Source of the DNA: Paraspadella gotoi | Lineage: Eukaryota > Chaetognatha | Direction of reading: 5' to 3' | Assembly (NCBI GenBank): GCA_051294375.1 | Contig: CM119264.1 | Span: 4,365,392-4,429,391 of the forward strand | Length of the DNA: 64,000 nt | Shown: positions 9,735-22,119 of the stretch, piece by piece | Position numbering within the stretch: the first letter of the stretch is position 1 | Layout of the letters: each line of letters starts with the position of its first letter | Notes under the pieces: model-generated | Told to the model about the DNA's origin: nothing | Seen by the model: the letters and a program-made list of their open reading frames with translations, nothing else | Database searches by the model: none | Program-made: the position numbers and the translations under genes

Positions 9735-9741
9735 TCCGCCG
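9688..9741. repeat. (CCG)n trinucleotide tract
   Basis: About 15 CCG units with interruptions. Poly-Ala and poly-Arg frames on the minus strand derive from it. Confidence 0.9.
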
Positions 9742-9939
9742 AAGACCACCGAATCCCATCCCGAAAAAAAAAAGAGAACGACTGAAGAGGCCCATGAAAA
9801 AATCTTTTATCCTTTGACAACAAAAAATGAAAAAGGAGGGAAACATCTCCCGAATTCATCCTTTGCGCTTTTGTTGACAGGAATTTCTCCGGTTGCCACT
9901 AGAGGCCGCGTTGTAGAAGAGGGAAACAGCGGGAGAGAG

Positions 9940-9949
9940 AGAGAAGAGA

Positions 9950-10011
<62 letters not shown>
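9940..10011. repeat. (GA)n microsatellite
   Basis: About 30 GA units, preceded by a broken GA stretch. From here to 11,160 I see no gene: a purine-rich tract (10,190-10,520), AT-rich DNA, and gatataacat-type short repeats near 10,775-10,805. Confidence 0.95.
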
Positions 10012-10013
<2 letters not shown>

Positions 10014-11165
10014 AACGCTCGGAATCCCAAAAATCCGAAGGAGATTTATTTTTTTCAGTTAATAGAATTTTTTATGTGGAGTTTTATATGTGCGCAGTAA
10101 GTATAAGTTAAAAAAATATGCGGGATTTTTGAAAGATTTTCGAGGAAATTTGAGAGGGAAAAAATCTCATCGGTCACGTTTTTGAAAAATAGAGGAAAGG
10201 AAAGAAGGAAAGTAAAAGGAAAGAAGAAAGAAAAGAGAAAGATTTAAAGGTCGAGAGGGAAAGTTAATGAGAAGAAATTTGGAGGAAAGGAAAGAAGAAA
10301 AAAAGAGAAGAAAAAGATTTCAAGGTATAGAAAAGAAAAATTAACGAGAAGAAATTTGGAGAAAAGGAAAGAAAGAAAAGAAAGGAAAGATGATGAAGAG
10401 GTGGAAAAAGTAGGAGGAAGAGGAGCTGATAAAGAAGAGGACGAAATCAGTGGATCAAGAAAAACGTACAGAAGGACAGACGAATAAAAATAGGAAAAAA
10501 ATACACGAGAAAAAAACAAAAAACCAAAAACAAAAAAAGTAAAAAGGAATTAAATGTTTCAGATTTAGGGGACGAAATGAATTAGAAATTGTTTAAAAAA
10601 GTGCATACTTAAGGTTGCTAAAAAATAAAAAGCAATATAAATTAATTAAAAGTAATAAAAAGGCATTGAATTAGTACTAGTGTTTCTCACAAGAAAATAG
10701 AAAAACAAGAACGGTGATTCCAATGTGTTGCGCCGCAGTGACTTTATTTTCACATGTATTTCTCTTTGATCATATGATATAACATAATATGATATAACAT
10801 GACATGACTAAAAAATCGTCTTAGCCCTTGTATTTATGACATGCACTGCATCGAAATTCTGTCTTTTATTCCCTATAGTTTTAGAAATTCCAGAATGCGG
10901 CGCTAGCAGTCACTTAGATTTGAGGTCTTTTTTTCCTGTGTTAACAAATGAGCAACCAACTATAGGTGAATCATAAGCATTGTTTTACGCAAGTGAGACA
11001 GACCGACGGACAGACATACCCACCGACAGACCGACCGAAAAGTGACTTATAGAGTTGCTCCGCTAGTACTCGCGGCGCAACTAAAATCCATTCAACGACC
11101 TAAACATCTTCTCTCTTCCAAAATAGGAAGCAAAGAAAACCACGGTGTCAGCGGCAGGCTTTTCT

Positions 11166-11197
<32 letters not shown>

Positions 11198-11202
11198 AGC
11201 GG
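11166..11202. repeat. (GGC)n trinucleotide tract
   Basis: About 11 GGC units. It sits in a 157-codon plus-strand ORF with poly-Gly that has no other coding character. Confidence 0.9.
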
Positions 11203-11305
11203 CCTCGAAACTGGCTTCAGCCATTTCCCTCCTCGTAATCCCGGTTTTCCGGAAGATATAATCCACTCAGAACCGCGCATTGATTTATTCTCGTTTCCTT
11301 TCCGT

Positions 11306-11373
11306 TTCCTCTTTTCCTCTTTTCCTCTTTTCCTCTTTTCCTCTTTTCCTCTTTTCCTCTTTTCCTCTTTTCC
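11306..11373. repeat. (TTTTCCTC)n octamer tandem repeat
   Basis: Eight near-perfect units of TTTTCCTC. In the inverted copy at about 25,150-25,215 the units are disordered and fewer, which bears on the quality of that copy. Confidence 0.9.
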
Positions 11374-11620
11374 CGTTTTCGCGTTTCTGGTTTCATCGCG
11401 AAAAGCGAAACTACGATTTCGAATCCAAACCAGAGATAGAATTCGTCGGAGAAAATTTAATCGATCAATCAGTCATTCAATCGGTCAATTTATGAATAAA
11501 TGCATTTATAGATGAATGAATCGATCAACTAGAAGGATAAATTAATAAAGAAAAGGAAAATTGATGAATGAATCAATCAAAATTGCTTATTTAATCATTA
11601 AATCAATCATTTAATCAACG

Positions 11621-11626
11621 AGTCAA

Positions 11627-11657
<31 letters not shown>

Positions 11658-11935
11658 ATANNNNNNNNNNNNNNNNNNNNNNNNNGAATGATTGAATGAA
11701 TGAATGAATGAATGAATGAATGAATAATGACATGAAATAAATAAAATTTAAATAAATAATAAATAATAAATAATAAATAAATAAATAAATAAATAATATA
11801 AATAAGAAAATAAAAGATAAATAAAAAAATTAAAAAAATTAAAAAAATTTTTAAAAAAAAAATAAAATAAAAATAATTAAAATAAATAAAAATAAATAAA
11901 AATAAATCAATCAATCAATAAATCAATTTTTCTTT
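11621..11935. repeat. AT-rich tetranucleotide tracts (AAAT)n and (GAAT)n with internal gap
   Basis: (AAAT)n to 11,660, a 25-N gap, (GAAT)n at 11,686-11,724, then AAAT/AAAAT low complexity to 11,930. No coding content. Confidence 0.9.
11661..11685. other. Assembly gap, 25 N
   Basis: Exactly 25 N. The inverted copy reads through this position (about 24,855-24,895), so the missing sequence is simple AT repeat. Confidence 0.99.
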
Positions 11936-12059
11936 CTTAATTTTTCGCAACCAATTACGCAATTTTGTGTTTCCTTTGTTTTCTCTTAAGAAAAAAAAAA
12001 AAGAAACTAAATGATTTTAGAAGATAAATCAAATACACTGGTAAATCTAATGCTCTACA

Positions 12060-12575
12060 ATTCTTCCTCTACTCCAACTTAACCTACCTTCTTACTCCTA
12101 ACTAAACCTTCTCTCAAACTAACCTTTCTCTACCTAACGCTTCTCTCCTACCTCTCCAACTACTTCTTCTCACCTAACCTTCTCCATGTCCTCACAACCT
12201 TCCACAACCTTTCTTCTCACTAACCCTTCTCTCAACTACCTCACTACCTTCTCACTACCTTCTCTCCCTACTCTCCACTACTTCTTCACCTATCTTCTCA
12301 ACCTCTCTCAACCTAACCTTCTCTCACTTTTACCTTACCTTCTCTCAACCTACCTTCTCTACAACCTTTCAAACACCTTCTCTCTAACTCTACACCCTTT
12401 TCAACTAACTTCTCTCACCTAAAACTTCTCTCACCTAACTTCCTCAACTAACCTTCTCACCTACTTCTTCACCTAACCTTCTCTCATACTACCTACCTAA
12501 CTTCTCTCACTAACTTTAACTACTTCTCTCACACTAACCTTCTCTCAGCCTAACCTTCTCCTACTCAAACATGAA
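12060..12575. repeat. 15-bp minisatellite, unit close to CTAACCTTCTCTCAC
   Basis: About 30 degenerate copies of a 15-mer. It is cleanest in the second copy (16,645-16,915), where the unit repeats exactly, and reappears inverted at about 24,095-24,480. Read on the minus strand the unit contains GGTTAGG, including the arthropod telomeric TTAGG. The copy here is ragged. Confidence 0.8.
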
Positions 12576-12789
12576 AACCTACCATTTCTCCATTCCTTTC
12601 TCTTCACCTCACCCGGAACCACAGACTATTCATTCGACCTACCTTTGTCCTCACCCCAACCCCTTTTCCCCTTACCGATCTCGCTTCGATTAGGGTTAAG
12701 CAGAAATTGATGAATCTCTATCATCTTCAAAGCGGAAGAAAAGGAACTGGGCGGAGAAAGACTTCGGGGTTCCGTTCTTTTGTATGGGA

Positions 12790-12848
12790 AGAGAAAGAGA
12801 GAGAGAAAGAGAGAGAGAAGAGAGAGAGAGAAGAGGAGAGAGGAGAGA

Positions 12849-12890
<42 letters not shown>
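12790..12890. repeat. (GA)n microsatellite, interrupted
   Basis: GAGA blocks broken by extra A or G. The exact 3,612-bp block shared with the second copy starts here, at 12,806. Confidence 0.9.
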
Positions 12891-12891
<1 letters not shown>

Positions 12892-13403
12892 TCTATTTTC
12901 TCTTTCTCCGGTTATATTATTCCTAAAACCGCCGATTTATCGATTCAACCATTTATTATCTTTTAGCGTAACGGGAGAAGACTGACAGAAAAAAGATAAG
13001 GAGAGACAGAAATGAGGGCGTATAGGTTGAAAGTGTGTTGAAAAAACGGTTAGATGGGAATAGATAGATCTATTAGATTATCATAAGCCCAAAGCTGTAG
13101 GTAGGTAGAAAGACAACGCGAGATAAGGACAAAAAAATAAGACAAAAAGGTTGAAAGCGAGAGAAAGAGAACTGGCGGATAGAAAGACAGACAAACTCGT
13201 ATAAAACGTCTATTTGCCTTCTCCGTCGCCACCCGCAAAACAAAAGGCAAAGAAAACTGAGAGTCATGACGACATTTTTCAGAACAATTGAACAAAAAAA
13301 AAAGGAAAAAAATATTTCCAAAAAAATATCCATTCACAAGACGTGAAAACCTTTGGCTTGAACTCGAGGGAAAAAAAAGAAACTGTTGAGCGACTGTAAA
13401 ATG

Positions 13404-13454
<51 letters not shown>

Positions 13455-13625
13455 CTCTCTCACTCTCATCTCCTCTCTTCTCTCAATCCGCTCTCTCTCT
13501 CTCAAAGCCCCCCGAAGAATTTTACGACGTGGAAGAAAAGTGGATGAAAGTCAATGAAAGACTCATGAAAAAAGTCCTTGAGAACAATGACCGCGAATAT
13601 TTCAAGGCTTAGCAGGGTCTCCTAG

Positions 13626-13674
<49 letters not shown>

Positions 13675-13729
13675 GAGAGAGAGAGAGAGGAGAGAAGTAC
13701 TTTCTTTCTGTCTTAAAGCCGTTCCCTTC

Positions 13730-13761
<32 letters not shown>

Positions 13762-15620
13762 CTCTCTCTATCTCTCTCTATCTCTTCTCTCTCTTCCCTC
13801 TCCCTCTCCCTCTCCTCTCCCTCTCCTCTCCTCTTTTCACTGTCCCATTCATCCATCATCATCCTTCCAAATCCACCTGCGTGCCGGATTTTTCTTCAAC
13901 TCCCGCGCCGCCGCAGCCGCCGCAGCCGACGCCGCCGCTGCTGCGCGACTAAACAACACAAGAACAACAACGGGACGAGACATACGCAAGCAAGCCAGAA
14001 TCCTCCCCGCCCTCTGGAATGAATCTGTAATGATATATTCCCTTCGGGGGCGGACGAGGAAGACGACGACGACGAAGACGACGACGAAGACGAAGACGAT
14101 CGAACGAAGACGACGACGAAAGACTGTCCGTTGCAAACAAACGTCTATTAATTACAGAACCCACGCCGATGGATAATCGAACAGGAATATTCCGAAGACG
14201 ACGACGACGACGACTACGATGACCACGACGACGACGATGATAATGATGGGGGAGTCTTCGGAGTCATAGACGACAACAATAACACAAGACGACGGCATCT
14301 GCCAAACGAATATCTGCAAATATGATCCATGAGATCCGAGTTTTTGTCTATTGATTTATCGATGAGCAGCGGAATCGATCATCATTGATGCTATTTTAGT
14401 GAAACCCATTTTTTTTTATATCTCGAAGGTCGACGGGAATTTATATCCGGACGAGAATTGAGAGAATCGTCTCTCCTCGCTGGGAAAGAGTACAGTGCAG
14501 TATGGTGCAATGAGACGAATACAGTGCGAAGTGGATATTTAAGGTTTTTCTCTCGTCAGCCGATCACCCTGGTACCTATTAAATGAATTTGTCTTTGTAA
14601 TTGTTCAAAATATTTTTTTGGATAGTACAGATAAGAAAGTCATTAATGGCTCTTTAAAAATGTGAAAGCAATCAATAGGAAGCAAGCAATCGGCAAGCAA
14701 GCAAGCAAGCCTAACACGATTTGAAATCTAGTTACCGAGAGTACCTACGATTCACATTTCAAAGTTCAACGCACTACTTAGCTAGAAACCTTACTTTCGC
14801 CCTTGCTCTTAATTTGTTCCTCACCTTAACTCTGAGAAGACCCGGCGTCGTAGACGAACAAAAGGACAACGAAATCGACGAAGAAAAAAAAACGAATACA
14901 TGGATATGAGTTAGACGACCACGACGATGATGAAGAAGACGACGAAGATGATGACTATGATGAGTTGACGACGGGGCAATCATAACGACAACAACGACAA
15001 AGAAGACGATGATTACGAAGACGAAGAAGCCTACGACGACATCAATGATGATTTAAAGACGACGACACGACGACGACGACGACGACATGGATTCATAATT
15101 TATGAGATCCAAGAGTCGACGGATTTCGTCCGCAACAAAAAATCTCTTCGTCTCAGAAAAAAAAAAGTGGCGTCGGTGATAAATAAACTTCGTCGAGGAA
15201 AATTTCAGAATAAACAAACGCCTGAGGCCAAACTCACCTTTTTTATGTTTTATGTTCTTCTTCTTTTTTCATTTTTTCTCTCTTTCTATTGATATCCGTT
15301 CCTATCCTTTTTTTATTTTTCATTTTTCATTCACCTTAAATTTATTTTCTACGCAGCGTCTGTTTCTGTTTCTTATTTCTCTCCCGGTTATAACTTGGTG
15401 GGGGGAAAGTTGAGAAAAGGTTTTAAGTTGAAAAATCTCATCTCATTTAAGGTCATTTTTGGTTGGTATAGGTACGATGGGACTGGTAAACTTGTACCAC
15501 CATTTTCCCCACCGGTGCTGTTTGCCGAGTATTACGTCGACCCAAAAGAGGCCTCCGGTGGAGTCGCAGGAAGTGCAGACTCAGAATAGACACATAGCGG
15601 ACATCGCGTTCGATGAAATT

Positions 15621-15775
15621 GAACTTTACAGCATCAAAGCTCGACGGCATCCGACTTTTTCAGCATCGTGCTCAACATAATTGACTTTTGTAGCATCAAA
15701 TCTGGAACCGCTTCGACTTTTCAGCATCGTGCTCAATAAAGTTGACTTTTTCAACATAGGTCGTCGGCTTTTCAT
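15621..15775. repeat. 30/31-bp minisatellite with GACTTTTNCAGCATC core
   Basis: Five units. In the cleaner copy at 34,490-34,640 unit starts are spaced 31, 30, 31 and 30 bases, a 61-bp two-unit period. Here the spacings are 32, 30, 32 and 29, which shows scattered single-base indels in segment A. Confidence 0.8.
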
Positions 15776-15798
15776 TTCCGCGAATTTTTGCCGACGTA

Positions 15799-15852
15799 AA
15801 TCGTCGATTTTCGTGCGTCGACGATTAAAAAGGTCGCGGGTTCGAATCCCGG
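15799..15852 (+). ncRNA. Structured element: 9-bp hairpin followed by a tRNA T-arm-like hairpin
   Basis: AATCGTCGA (15,799-15,807) pairs with TCGACGATT (15,818-15,826) around a 10-base loop. Nine bases on comes GCGGGTTCGAAT then CCCGG. The copy at 34,704-34,720 is a perfect T-arm (GCGGG, TTCGAAT, CCCGC) and holds a consensus pol III B-box. No matching acceptor or anticodon arm is present, so it is not an intact tRNA. It may be part of a SINE or another pol III unit. Confidence 0.4.
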
Positions 15853-16690
15853 CAAATGTCAGCGGTTCCGGCAGAAAATAGAAAAAACCGAAATAAAAAA
15901 AAATAACAAAAAACCGAATATTCTGTTTCTCGTTTTCATCGAGTTTCGTGTCGCGTGTTTTATCTTCTGTTTATATTTGGTTTAAAATACATTTTATTAG
16001 AAAAGTAAAATCGTAAAAAAGGAATTGTGAGGAATAGAAACTAATGTTCATTACATTCTTACCATTATCCTGATTAGTGAATTCGCTTCGTTTCTCTTTC
16101 GCTTCTCACGTTCTCACTCCCTTCCACATTTCCTCAGGGAGCAGAACAACAACAACAACAAACAAAAGAAGTTCTGTTTTCTCTGTTTTCGTCTACAGAG
16201 TCGTAGATACATACATATTAGTTTTTATGGGTTGAAAATAGAAACCTTAAATAAAAATATTACAAAAAATCGTTACAAAATATACATAGTTACTCGGGTG
16301 TTTCTATTCTTTGTACACCAAAGTTTTCGTTGAATAATATATAAATGGCGTCATACGTTTTCTTTTCGCGAAAAAAACTATCAATTAACACTTAATCAAA
16401 AAAAAATTGATATAATATTTTTAAAAAAATAAAATAAAAATAATTAAAAATAAATAAAAATAAATAAAAATAAATCAATCAATCAATAAATCAATTTTTC
16501 TTTCTTAATTTTTCGCAACCAATTACGCAATTTTTTGTTTCCTTTGTTTTCTCTTTAGAAAAAAAAAAAGAACTAAATGATTTTAGAGATAAATCAATAC
16601 ACTGGTAAATCTATGCTCTACAATTCTTCATCCTCTACTCCAACTTAACCTAACCTTCTTTCACCTAACCTTCTCTCACCTAACCTTCTC

Positions 16691-16880
16691 NNNNNNNNNN
16701 NNNNNNNNNNNNNNNNNNNNNNNNNNNNNNNNNNNNNNNNNNNNNNNNNNNNNNNNNNNNNNNNNNNNNNNNNNNNNNNNNNNNNNNNNNNNNNNNNNNN
16801 NNNNNNNNNNNNNNNNNNNNNNNNNNNNNNNNNNNNNNNNNNNNNNNNNNNNNNNNNNNNNNNNNNNNNNNNNNNNNNNN
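16691..16880. other. Assembly gap, 190 N
   Basis: Flanked on both sides by clean CTAACCTTCTCTCAC 15-mers, so the gap covers more minisatellite. Confidence 0.99.
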
Positions 16881-17161
16881 TAACCTTCTCTCACCTAACC
16901 TTCTCTCACCTAACCTTCTCCTAACTCAACAGAAACCTCACCATTTCTCCATTCCTTTCTCTTCACCTCACCCCGGAACCAGACTATTCATTCGACCTTA
17001 CCTTTGTCCTCACCCCAACCCTTTTCCCCTTACCTCGATCTCGCTTCGATTTAGGGTTAAGCAGAATTGATGATCTCTCATCTCAAAGCGGAAGAAAGAA
17101 TCTGGGCGGAGGAAAGACTTCCGGGTTCCGTCTTTTTTGGTAGGGAAGAAAAGAGAGAGAG

Positions 17162-17186
17162 NNNNNNNNNNNNNNNNNNNNNNNNN
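17162..17186. other. Assembly gap, 25 N
   Basis: Exactly 25 N inside a GA tract, directly before the block identical to segment A. Confidence 0.99.
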
Positions 17187-17229
17187 AAAGAGAGAGAGAA
17201 GAGAGAGAGAGAAGAGGAGAGAGGAGAGA

Positions 17230-17272
<43 letters not shown>

Positions 17273-17784
17273 TCTATTTTCTCTTTCTCCGGTTATATTA
17301 TTCCTAAAACCGCCGATTTATCGATTCAACCATTTATTATCTTTTAGCGTAACGGGAGAAGACTGACAGAAAAAAGATAAGGAGAGACAGAAATGAGGGC
17401 GTATAGGTTGAAAGTGTGTTGAAAAAACGGTTAGATGGGAATAGATAGATCTATTAGATTATCATAAGCCCAAAGCTGTAGGTAGGTAGAAAGACAACGC
17501 GAGATAAGGACAAAAAAATAAGACAAAAAGGTTGAAAGCGAGAGAAAGAGAACTGGCGGATAGAAAGACAGACAAACTCGTATAAAACGTCTATTTGCCT
17601 TCTCCGTCGCCACCCGCAAAACAAAAGGCAAAGAAAACTGAGAGTCATGACGACATTTTTCAGAACAATTGAACAAAAAAAAAAGGAAAAAAATATTTCC
17701 AAAAAAATATCCATTCACAAGACGTGAAAACCTTTGGCTTGAACTCGAGGGAAAAAAAAGAAACTGTTGAGCGACTGTAAAATG

Positions 17785-17835
<51 letters not shown>

Positions 17836-18006
17836 CTCTCTCACTCTCATCTCCTCTCTTCTCTCAATCCGCTCTCTCTCTCTCAAAGCCCCCCGAAGAA
17901 TTTTACGACGTGGAAGAAAAGTGGATGAAAGTCAATGAAAGACTCATGAAAAAAGTCCTTGAGAACAATGACCGCGAATATTTCAAGGCTTAGCAGGGTC
18001 TCCTAG

Positions 18007-18055
<49 letters not shown>

Positions 18056-18110
18056 GAGAGAGAGAGAGAGGAGAGAAGTACTTTCTTTCTGTCTTAAAGC
18101 CGTTCCCTTC

Positions 18111-18142
<32 letters not shown>

Positions 18143-20798
18143 CTCTCTCTATCTCTCTCTATCTCTTCTCTCTCTTCCCTCTCCCTCTCCCTCTCCTCTC
18201 CCTCTCCTCTCCTCTTTTCACTGTCCCATTCATCCATCATCATCCTTCCAAATCCACCTGCGTGCCGGATTTTTCTTCAACTCCCGCGCCGCCGCAGCCG
18301 CCGCAGCCGACGCCGCCGCTGCTGCGCGACTAAACAACACAAGAACAACAACGGGACGAGACATACGCAAGCAAGCCAGAATCCTCCCCGCCCTCTGGAA
18401 TGAATCTGTAATGATATATTCCCTTCGGGGGCGGACGAGGAAGACGACGACGACGAAGACGACGACGAAGACGAAGACGATCGAACGAAGACGACGACGA
18501 AAGACTGTCCGTTGCAAACAAACGTCTATTAATTACAGAACCCACGCCGATGGATAATCGAACAGGAATATTCCGAAGACGACGACGACGACGACTACGA
18601 TGACCACGACGACGACGATGATAATGATGGGGGAGTCTTCGGAGTCATAGACGACAACAATAACACAAGACGACGGCATCTGCCAAACGAATATCTGCAA
18701 ATATGATCCATGAGATCCGAGTTTTTGTCTATTGATTTATCGATGAGCAGCGGAATCGATCATCATTGATGCTATTTTAGTGAAACCCATTTTTTTTTAT
18801 ATCTCGAAGGTCGACGGGAATTTATATCCGGACGAGAATTGAGAGAATCGTCTCTCCTCGCTGGGAAAGAGTACAGTGCAGTATGGTGCAATGAGACGAA
18901 TACAGTGCGAAGTGGATATTTAAGGTTTTTCTCTCGTCAGCCGATCACCCTGGTACCTATTAAATGAATTTGTCTTTGTAATTGTTCAAAATATTTTTTT
19001 GGATAGTACAGATAAGAAAGTCATTAATGGCTCTTTAAAAATGTGAAAGCAATCAATAGGAAGCAAGCAATCGGCAAGCAAGCAAGCAAGCCTAACACGA
19101 TTTGAAATCTAGTTACCGAGAGTACCTACGATTCACATTTCAAAGTTCAACGCACTACTTAGCTAGAAACCTTACTTTCGCCCTTGCTCTTAATTTGTTC
19201 CTCACCTTAACTCTGAGAAGACCCGGCGTCGTAGACGAACAAAAGGACAACGAAATCGACGAAGAAAAAAAAACGAATACATGGATATGAGTTAGACGAC
19301 CACGACGATGATGAAGAAGACGACGAAGATGATGACTATGATGAGTTGACGACGGGGCAATCATAACGACAACAACGACAAAGAAGACGATGATTACGAA
19401 GACGAAGAAGCCTACGACGACATCAATGATGATTTAAAGACGACGACACGACGACGACGACGACGACATGGATTCATAATTTATGAGATCCAAGAGTCGA
19501 CGGATTTCGTCCGCAACAAAAAATCTCTTCGTCTCAGAAAAAAAAAAGTGGCGTCGGTGATAAATAAACTTCGTCGAGGAAAATTTCAGAATAAACAAAC
19601 GCCTGAGGCCAAACTCACCTTTTTTATGTTTTATGTTCTTCTTCTTTTTTCATTTTTTCTCTCTTTCTATTGATATCCGTTCCTATCCTTTTTTTATTTT
19701 TCATTTTTCATTCACCTTAAATTTATTTTCTACGCAGCGTCTGTTTCTGTTTCTTATTTCTCTCCCGGTTATAACTTGGTGGGGGGAAAGTTGAGAAAAG
19801 GTTTTAAGTTGAAAAATCTCATCTCATTTAAGGTCATTTTTGGTTGGTATAGGTACGATGGGACTGGTAAACTTGTACCACCATTTTCCCCACCGGTGCT
19901 GTTTGCCGAGTATTACGTCGACCCAAAAGAGGCCTCCGGTGGAGTCGCAGGAAGTGCAGACTCAGAATAGACACATAGCGGACATCGCGTTCGATGAAAT
20001 TGAACTTTACAGCATCAAAGCTCGACGGCATCCGACTTTTTCAGCATCGTGCTCAACATAATTGACTTTTGTAGCATCAAATCTGGAACCGCTTCGACTT
20101 TTCAGCATCGTGCTCAATAAAGTTGACTTTTTCAACATAGGTCGTCGGCTTTTCATTTCCGCGAATTTTTGCCGACGTAAATCGTCGATTTTCGTGCGTC
20201 GACGATTAAAAAGGTCGCGGGTTCGAATCCCGGCAAATGTCAGCGGTTCCGGCAGAAAATAGAAAAAACCGAAATAAAAAAAAATAACAAAAAACCGAAT
20301 ATTCTGTTTCTCGTTTTCATCGAGTTTCGTGTCGCGTGTTTTATCTTCTGTTTATATTTGGTTTAAAATACATTTTATTAGAAAAGTAAAATCGTAAAAA
20401 AGGAATTGTGAGGAATAGAAACTAATGTTCATTACATTCTTACCATTATCCTGATTAGTGAATTCGCTTCGTTTCTCTTTCGCTTCTCACGTTCTCACTC
20501 CCTTCCACATTTCCTCAGGGAGCAGAACAACAACAACAACAAACAAAAGAAGTTCTGTTTTCTCTGTTTTCGTCTACAGAGTCGTAGATACATACATATT
20601 AGTTTTTATGGGTTGAAAATAGAAACCTTAAATAAAAATATTACAAAAAATCGTTACAAAATATACATAGTTACTCGGGTGTTTCTATTCTTTGTACACC
20701 AAAGTTTTCGTTGAATAATATATAAATGGCGTCATACGTTTTCTTTTCGCGAAAAAAACTATCAATTAACACTTAATCAAAAAAAAATTGATATAATA

Positions 20799-22119
20799 AG
20801 AGAGAGAGAGAGAGAGAGAGAGAGTCTATCTTTCTCTTTCATCGGTTATATTATTCCTACCGACCGCATTTATCGATTCAACCATTTATTATCTTTAGCG
20901 TAACGGAGAAAGACTGACAGACAAAAAGATAAACGGAGAGACAGAATGAGGGCGTATAGGTTGAAAGTGTGTTGAAAAACGGTTAGATGGGAGATAGATA
21001 GATCTATAGATTCATAGCCAAAGCTGTAGGTAGGTAGAAAGACAACGCGAGATAAGACAAAAACAAATAGACAAAAAGGTTGAAAGCGAGAGAAAGAGAC
21101 TGGCGGATAGAAAGACAGACAAACTCGTAATAAAACGTCTATTTGCCTTCTCCGTCGCCACCGNNNNNNNNNNNNNNNNNNNNNNNNNNNNNNNNNNNNN
21201 NNNNNNNNNNNNNNNNNNNNNNNNNNNNNNNNNNNNNNNNNNNNNNNNNNNNNNNNNNNNNNNNNNNNNNNNNNNNNNNNNNNNNNNNNNNNNNNNNNNN
21301 NNNNNNNNNNNNNNNNNNNNNNNNNNNNNNNNNNNNNNNNNNNNNNNNNNNNNNNNNNNNNNNNNNNNNNNNNNNNNNNNNNNNNNNNNNNNNNNNNNNN
21401 NNNNNNNNNNNNNNNNNNNNNNNNNNNNNNNNNNNNNNNNNNNNNNNNNNNNNNNNNNNNNNNNNNNNNNNNNNNNNNNNNNNNNNNNNNNNNNNNNNNN
21501 NNNNNNNNNNNNNNNNNNNNNNNNNNNNNNNNNNNNNNNNNNNNNNNNNNNNNNNNNNNNNNNNNNNNNNNNNNNNNNNNNNNNNNNNNNNNNNNNNNNN
21601 NNNNNNNNNNNNNNNNNNNNNNNNNNNNNNNNNNNGGGGACGAGACATACGCAGCAGCCGGAATCCTCCCCGCCCTCTGGAATGAAAATCTGTAATGATA
21701 TATTCCCTTCGGGCGGCGGACGAGGAAGACGACGACGACGACGACGAAGACGAAGACGACGACGAAGACGACGACGAAGACTGTCCGTTTGCAACAAACG
21801 TCTATTAATTACAGGAACCCACGCCGATGGGATATCGAGACAGGAATATTCGACGACGACGACGACGACGACTACGATGACCACGACGACGACGATGATA
21901 ATGATGGGGGAGTCTTCGAGGAGTCATAGGACGACAACAATAACAACAAAGACGACGGCATCTGCAACGATATCTGCAAATATGATCCATGAGATCCGAG
22001 TTTTTGTCTATTGATTTATCGATGAGCAGCGGAATCGATTCATCATTGATGCTTAATTTAGTGAAACCCATTTTTTTTTATATCTCGAAGGGTCGACGGG
22101 AAATTTATATCCCGGACGA
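20799..22119. repeat. Segment C: partial third forward copy
   Basis: Matches about 12,870-14,455 with frequent single-base differences and a 472-N gap. It ends abruptly at ggacgag, and the strand then flips. The poly-Arg ORF at about 21,730 is a GAC-repeat artefact. Confidence 0.85.
21164..21635. other. Assembly gap, 472 N
   Basis: The equivalent stretch in segment A is about 720 bases, so the gap size is underestimated. Confidence 0.99.

Larger units (their letters stand above)
11850..16417. repeat. Segment A: reference unit of the repeated region
   Basis: Contents in order: AT tracts, the TTAGG-bearing minisatellite, GA/CT microsatellites (13,405-13,500, 13,625-13,700, 13,730-13,840), GAC-rich triplet DNA (14,050-14,240 and 14,920-15,090), a 30/31-bp minisatellite (15,621-15,775), a structured tRNA-arm-like element (15,799-15,852) and AT-rich DNA. 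It recurs as segments B, C, D (inverted) and E. All ORFs in it are repeat-derived, such as poly-Asp and Arg/Glu alternations. No gene is seen. Confidence 0.85.
16418..20798. repeat. Segment B: tandem copy of segment A
   Basis: Positions 17,187-20,798 appear identical to 12,806-16,417 at a constant offset of 4,381: every ORF translation compared matched and the segment ends coincide. The first part (16,418-17,161) matches 11,850-12,790 less exactly and contains a 190-N gap. No gene. Confidence 0.9.

Noticed and set aside
9814-10014. 66-codon plus-strand ORF with an Arg/Glu tail
   Set aside because: The tail is the GA microsatellite and the rest has no recognisable content.
13050-13505. 151-codon ORF found three times (also near 17,431-17,886 and 23,163-23,618)
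   Set aside because: It begins with an Arg/Glu alternation encoded by a CT microsatellite. Its recurrence reflects the duplicated DNA, not a gene family.
14040-15095. Acidic Asp/Glu-rich frames from GAC triplets
   Set aside because: The triplet repeat gives poly-Asp, poly-Thr or poly-Arg depending on frame, and stops interrupt each between repeat blocks.
15799-15860. Intact tRNA gene
   Set aside because: Only the T-arm and variable-loop-like AGGTC are canonical. The upstream stem has a 10-base loop, and no acceptor or D-arm can be paired.
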